Assembly (NCBI GenBank): GCA_011369465.1
Contig: DRQG01000105.1
Span: 1-56,670 of the forward strand
Origin: Caldithrix abyssi
GTDB lineage: Bacteria; Calditrichota; Calditrichia; Calditrichales; Calditrichaceae
Direction: 5' to 3'
Length of the DNA: 56,670 nt
Shown here piece by piece: positions 52,578-56,670 of this stretch. Every line of letters starts with the position of its first letter. The first letter of the stretch is position 1. The translations under genes were made by a program, and so were the position numbers. The notes beneath the pieces were generated by a model. It worked only from the letters and a program-made list of their open reading frames with translations. It searched no databases and was not told where the DNA came from.

Positions 52578-53408
52578 ATGGATGAAAAAACGCTTAAACG
52601 AATATCCGGCTATATTGCTCGTGTGGCACGATTTGATGATAAAGGACATCTGAGCGCAATTCTTACTTATCACGGCGTTCACCCCGACGGAATAAAGAAT
52701 TGTGTACCGTTAATTCGTTTTCAGGAACATCTGGATTTTCTGCAAAAGCATTTTTCCGTTGTCTCTCTTAAGCAGCTTTTGGACCTTTTAACCAGCGGCA
52801 ACAGCGAAAAAGAACGATATATTGCCCTCACTTTTGACGACGCCTATGTAAACTTTCTGCAATTTGCCTATCCGGAATTGAAGAAAAGAAATCTTCCTTC
52901 AACCTTGTTTGTACCCGCAGGATTGTTAGGTTCCTACAACCATTGGGATTTTGATCACGATTCAAGTTATCGAAAACTGGATATCATGACGGCTGAACAA
53001 CTATGCCAACTGGATAGCAGTTTGGTTGAAATCGGTTCCCATAGTTTGACCCATGCCAGAATGTCGAGATTATCCGATAGCGACCTGGATAAAGAAATAG
53101 GACAATCTAAAGAAATTCTGGAACAAGAAATTAACAGAAGCGTAAAGTTTTTTGCTTATCCTTACGGAGAGTTGGCGGACTTTGATGAACGTGCCGTTAC
53201 TCTGTTAAAAAAATATAAATACGAGGCTGCCGTCACGACCCATTTTGGCAGAAAAAATGAGAAAACAAATCGTTTTAAATTAAAGAGGATCAGTGTCTGG
53301 GACGATGATACGGTTAATGATCTAAGGATTAAATTGTCGGGACCGTATGACTGGCTGGCCCCAAAGGAAAAATTAGCCTATTCCATCAAGCAGTTAGCTT
53401 CGAAATAA
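52578..53408 (+). CDS. Polysaccharide deacetylase (NodB domain), copy C
   Basis: A 276-residue protein. LTFDDAYVNF (TFDDAY at 85-90) and SHSLTHARMS give motifs 1 and 2, and FFAYPYGELADF motif 3. It has no signal peptide. It is the third NodB-type gene of the locus. Like copy B it follows a glycosyltransferase gene directly (2-base gap), suggesting each deacetylase works on a unit just made. Confidence 0.9.
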   Translation: MDEKTLKRISGYIARVARFDDKGHLSAILTYHGVHPDGIKNCVPLIRFQEHLDFLQKHFSVVSLKQLLDLLTSGNSEKERYIALTFDDAYVNFLQFAYPELKKRNLPSTLFVPAGLLGSYNHWDFDHDSSYRKLDIMTAEQLCQLDSSLVEIGSHSLTHARMSRLSDSDLDKEIGQSKEILEQEINRSVKFFAYPYGELADFDERAVTLLKKYKYEAAVTTHFGRKNEKTNRFKLKRISVWDDDTVNDLRIKLSGPYDWLAPKEKLAYSIKQLASK

Positions 53409-53422
53409 AGGCTTATATAAAA

Positions 53423-54034
53423 ATGATTTTACTGATTAAGCGTTTTTTTCTTTTACTCGCCTGGATTATTGTAAGTCCCCTTATTGCTTTAACCTGGCTT
53501 GGTATTTTACTTGGAACAGAAGAAGTGTTTTTATTTTGTGGAGGATTACTCAGTTTAATACCCGGTAAACCCGGAAGTTTATTAAGAGTTGCCTATTACA
53601 TCACAATATTGAAGCAAATTTCGCCGGATATTTATATTGGTTTTGGGAGTTTTTTTTCCAAACGTGCGGTTCAAATCGGACAGTATGCTTCCATTGGAGC
53701 CTATTGTGTTATCGGAAGCGTTAAAATCGGCCGGGAAACGTTAATTGCCAGCCATGTAAGTATTCCCAGCGGCAGGCATCAACACGGGAACGCAGAAGAT
53801 GCGGAAGGAAAATGGGAAACAATGGATGTATCTACTGTAGAGATCGGAAGCAAATCATGGATAGGCGAGGCGGCTGTAATAATGGCCAATGTGGGAAATA
53901 ATTGTATTATCGGCGGAGGCAGTGTGGTTGTACGTGACATACCGGATAACAGCGTAGCCGTGGGAAATCCTGCCAAACCGATTAAACAAAGGAAAAGCGA
54001 AGAAGGGGGAACTCTTTCTCACAAACAGGCGTGA
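53423..54034 (+). CDS. Hexapeptide-repeat (left-handed beta-helix) acyltransferase
   Basis: A 203-residue protein. Two N-terminal hydrophobic stretches (residues 1-45) come before the left-handed helix repeats YASIGAYCVIGSVKIGRETLIASH and NVGNNCIIGGGSVVVRDIPDNSVAVGNPAKPI. The closing GNPAKPI motif and the IGEAAVIMANV coil match WcaF/NodL-type O-acetyltransferases, which use acetyl-CoA. The hydrophobic start suggests membrane attachment. It is the last gene of the polysaccharide run; a short AT-rich spacer without a clear terminator separates it from the next large gene. Confidence 0.88.
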   Translation: MILLIKRFFLLLAWIIVSPLIALTWLGILLGTEEVFLFCGGLLSLIPGKPGSLLRVAYYITILKQISPDIYIGFGSFFSKRAVQIGQYASIGAYCVIGSVKIGRETLIASHVSIPSGRHQHGNAEDAEGKWETMDVSTVEIGSKSWIGEAAVIMANVGNNCIIGGGSVVVRDIPDNSVAVGNPAKPIKQRKSEEGGTLSHKQA

Positions 54035-54106
54035 GAAATGGGATGAATTAGTATTTAATCAAGTAATATAAATGACTAATTGCGGTTTTGCAAAAAGGAG
54101 TTTGTC

Positions 54107-56670
54107 ATGATTATCAAAAGAATTCCCCTGTTGCTTCTTTTATCCTTATTTGGATTTGTTTTTGGTCAGGTCAAATATGAGGGTGAGAAGCAGGCTAATA
54201 CCACAACCGATTACATTCAGGATCTCCCGGATGTAAAGGTAGACAGCCTTGGTAATTTTGTGATGGTATGGCAATCCTATTTTCATCCGGGCAGCACCAA
54301 TCAATGGTACACGGTTATTGCCCGTATGTTTGATTCCACGGGAACCGCTCTTACAGATGAAATCATGGTTGATGCGGATGCAAATTCCAAAAATCAACGT
54401 ACACCCAAAGTCGCCCTAACCCCGGATGGGGGGTTCATAGTAACCTGGGCCCAGCTCAGTTATGACGATACCTTAGCCTATGATATTTATGCAAGACGAT
54501 TTGATTCGAGCGGCAATCCGATCGGGTCTTCCTTTAAGGTGAACACGCAAGATAGTCTGAACCAGGCCTATCCGGATATATCCAGTGACGATGGTGGAAA
54601 TTTTGTGATCGTCTGGGAACATCAGAATAATCCCGATTCTACCTACGATATTTATGCGCAGCGGTTTGATTCCACCGGAGCGCCCATCGATTCCAATTTT
54701 ATAGTAAATACATACACCACTAATGATCAGACCAAACCCGCTGTCAGCATGAATGACGTCGGAAACTTTGCCATCGGCTGGCAAAGTATGGAACAGGATA
54801 ATTCCCAATGGGGTGTATATTTCCAACGATACAATGCAGACGGAACGAAGTTCGGTGGAGAGATAAGAGCAAATAGCTACACACCGAATTATCAAAGAGA
54901 TATCGATGTTGCTTTGAATAACAATGACTATTTAGCCGTTGTATGGCAAAGCGCACCGGGCCCGATTGACGGGAGTGACTATGGAGTTTATGCAAAACTT
55001 TATAGCAATACAGGCGCATCCCGATGGTCTGACGGTATGCTGATTAATAATTATACAGATAACGATCAGCGCAGACCATACGTGGATATGGATGATCAAA
55101 ATCAGTTTCTGGTTGTGTGGGAAAGTTATTTACAGGATGGGTCCGGAAAAGGAGTATATGCGCGAAGAGTAGATCAGGATGGCAATTTTATCTCTGATGA
55201 ATTTCGTGTTAATACCATAACGACCAACGATCAATATGCAGGTATTCCGGCGATACGGGATGGCGGTGATTTTGTCATTGCTTTCAGTTCCTATGTAGAA
55301 CCGGATCTGGTACGTTACGATGTAAAATATCAGGTTTACAGAATGTCTCCTGTTTTTTCTGCTCTGCCCCAAAAATCGTTTGACGAAGATAATGTGCTTA
55401 CCTATCCGGTCTCGGATTATTTTCCCTACGTGGATGACGAAAATGATGCCGATGAAACCCTATCCTGGCAAACTTTTAACGGTCAGCATACAACCACCGC
55501 GATCGCTAATGATTCTGTTTCGGTAACTCCCGAAGCGAATTGGTTCGGTACCGATTCCTTTATGGTTGTGGTCATGGACCCGGACGGTCTGACAGATACT
55601 ACGTATCAGGTTGTTGTTGTCAATTCCGTAAACGACATCCCTGTTGCTGCAAATGATAGTGCTACAACCGATGAAGACAATGCTGTTGAAATAGCTGTTT
55701 TAAGTAACGACAGTGATGCGGACGGAGATACTTTAACCGTTACCCAGGTATCCACTCCCGCAAACGGAAGCGCACAAATCAATAACGGCACCACTGTCAC
55801 ATACACACCCGATGCCAATTTTTTTGGTAGTGACAGTTTTACCTACATCGTTGATGACGGAAATGGCGGGACGGATACAGCCACTGTAAACGTTACGGTT
55901 AATTCGGTAAATGATCCGCCTGTAGCCGTGGATGACAGTGAAACCACCGATGAAGATAACGCAGTGGAAATCGCTGTTTTAACGAATGATAGTGATGTGG
56001 AAAACGATGCTTTAACCGTAACCAGCGTTACGACACCATCGAACGGTACGGCTGTAATTAATAACGGAACCACGGTTACCTACACGCCCGATGCCAACTA
56101 TTACGGGTCGGATAGTTTCGACTATGTGATCGATGACGGCAACGGCGGCCAGGATACGGCGACGGTTACGATTACAGTGAACTCGATTAATGACATACCT
56201 GTAGCCGTGGATGACAATGCGACAACCGACGAAGACAACGCAGTCGAAGTGGATGTTCTGGCCAATGACAGCGATGCCGACAACGATGCCCTGACCATAA
56301 CCGAAGTATCCACACCGGCCAACGGCACAGCGCAAATTAACGGAGGCAGTTCGGTAACTTACACGCCTAACGCCAACTATTACGGTAGCGACAGCTTTAA
56401 CTATGTGGTAAGTGACGGTAACGGCGGTACGGATACGGCCACTGTAAACGTAACAGTTAACTCCGTAAACGATGCGCCGGTAGCCGTGGATGACAATGCA
56501 ACGACAGATGAAGAAGTTGCTGTAGAAATTACTGTGTTAAGTAATGACAGTGATGTGGAAAACGATCCGTTAACCGTAACCGACGTAACCACACCGGCCA
56601 ATGGTACGGCGGTAATAAATTCCGGCACAACGGTAACCTACACACCGAATACAGATTTTTTTGGCGCCGA
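54107..56670 (+). CDS. Large secreted repeat protein (tandem-95 type), 3' truncated by the window
   Basis: An ATG at 54107 with AAGGAG at 54095-54100 starts signal peptide MIIKRIPLLLLLSLFGFVFG. The frame stays open to base 56670, giving at least 854 residues. Residues about 30-415 are six or so repeats of about 65 residues with the words FVIVW, DIYARRFDSxG and VNTxTxNDQ, a propeller-like pattern. From about residue 425 come cadherin-like Ig units of 93 residues (first one divergent), each with TDEDNAVEI, VLSNDSD, TPANGTA, VTYTPDANFFGSDSF and DDGNGGTDTATV. These match the tandem-95 repeat family of surface adhesins. A T9SS sorting domain may lie beyond the window. Confidence 0.88.
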   Translation, partial: MIIKRIPLLLLLSLFGFVFGQVKYEGEKQANTTTDYIQDLPDVKVDSLGNFVMVWQSYFHPGSTNQWYTVIARMFDSTGTALTDEIMVDADANSKNQRTPKVALTPDGGFIVTWAQLSYDDTLAYDIYARRFDSSGNPIGSSFKVNTQDSLNQAYPDISSDDGGNFVIVWEHQNNPDSTYDIYAQRFDSTGAPIDSNFIVNTYTTNDQTKPAVSMNDVGNFAIGWQSMEQDNSQWGVYFQRYNADGTKFGGEIRANSYTPNYQRDIDVALNNNDYLAVVWQSAPGPIDGSDYGVYAKLYSNTGASRWSDGMLINNYTDNDQRRPYVDMDDQNQFLVVWESYLQDGSGKGVYARRVDQDGNFISDEFRVNTITTNDQYAGIPAIRDGGDFVIAFSSYVEPDLVRYDVKYQVYRMSPVFSALPQKSFDEDNVLTYPVSDYFPYVDDENDADETLSWQTFNGQHTTTAIANDSVSVTPEANWFGTDSFMVVVMDPDGLTDTTYQVVVVNSVNDIPVAANDSATTDEDNAVEIAVLSNDSDADGDTLTVTQVSTPANGSAQINNGTTVTYTPDANFFGSDSFTYIVDDGNGGTDTATVNVTVNSVNDPPVAVDDSETTDEDNAVEIAVLTNDSDVENDALTVTSVTTPSNGTAVINNGTTVTYTPDANYYGSDSFDYVIDDGNGGQDTATVTITVNSINDIPVAVDDNATTDEDNAVEVDVLANDSDADNDALTITEVSTPANGTAQINGGSSVTYTPNANYYGSDSFNYVVSDGNGGTDTATVNVTVNSVNDAPVAVDDNATTDEEVAVEITVLSNDSDVENDPLTVTDVTTPANGTAVINSGTTVTYTPNTDFFGA
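55682..56670 (+). repeat. Exact 279-bp tandem repeats within the large secreted protein gene
   Basis: The reference codon of each unit (GCT/GCA of the AVEI motif) lies at 55682, 55961, 56240 and 56519, so the spacing is 279 bases each time with no indel. The units are diverged at the DNA level, mostly at silent positions. The array continues beyond the window. Confidence 0.85.

Noticed and set aside
54146-56628. Minus-strand frames opposite the large secreted protein gene
   Set aside because: Their serine- and valine-rich repeats are the reverse reading of the 279-bp coding repeats, and the plus-strand frame is open throughout with signal peptide and ribosome site.

Overview
The window is a bacterial chromosome segment, most likely from the FCB group and probably Calditrichota or a near relative such as KSB1 or Ignavibacteriota. 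Three things point there: the truncated gene at the left edge ends in a type IX secretion (T9SS) sorting domain of the NFPNPFNP type; rplM-rpsI and rpsB-tsf-pyrH-frr are adjacent; and clear TTGACA/TAAATT promoters with AGGAGG-type ribosome sites precede the ribosomal genes, which argues against a typical Bacteroidota. The phylum is an inference. I see no rRNA, tRNA, CRISPR array or intact insertion sequence.

Layout. 1-3541: end of a T9SS cargo protein, a GYD-domain protein, a 33-residue membrane peptide, a secreted TPR protein, then rpsU-yqeY-cvpA. 3542-9723: mutS2 and polA, each preceded by a long spacer made almost entirely of degenerate 7-bp tandem repeats. 9724-14077: an Omp85-like barrel with a bactofilin-like N-terminus, a secreted four-repeat protein of unknown family, and a DUF4097 protein. 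14302-19260: rocD on the plus strand, then a TlpA-like lipoprotein, a dicarboxylate/glutamate symporter and a PilZ protein on the minus strand. 19508-23370: the ribosomal protein and translation factor genes with promoter, structured leader and terminators. 23756-54034: a polysaccharide locus of about 25 genes, all on the plus strand. 54107 to the right edge: the start of a very large secreted protein with exact 279-bp repeats.

The polysaccharide locus looks like a complete Wzx/Wzy-type assembly line: an initiating sugar-phosphate transferase, a STAS regulator, an outer-membrane export protein, a Wzc-type tyrosine kinase, a flippase, a polymerase or ligase, six glycosyltransferases, and many decorating enzymes. 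These are three NodB-type deacetylases, a sulfotransferase, an acetyltransferase, a GNAT protein, an AsnB-type amidotransferase, and an AMP ligase with its own acyl carrier protein plus a CapK-like ligase. A beta-helix protein with its own sigma-54-type promoter may cut or modify the polymer. The STAS protein here and the PilZ protein elsewhere suggest control by partner switching and cyclic-di-GMP.

The least explained signal is in the spacers. The DNA before mutS2 and polA keeps a 7-bp phase for up to 133 bp without a slip while the unit consensus changes along the array (CTGG, AGTAC, AATTACG, AGCCGA, AACTGA types). Two other spacers carry 8-bp arrays in opposed orientation. Other items hidden from simple gene calling are an N-terminally truncated membrane-protein gene at 36094-36399 and the long open frame that leaves the window at the right edge.
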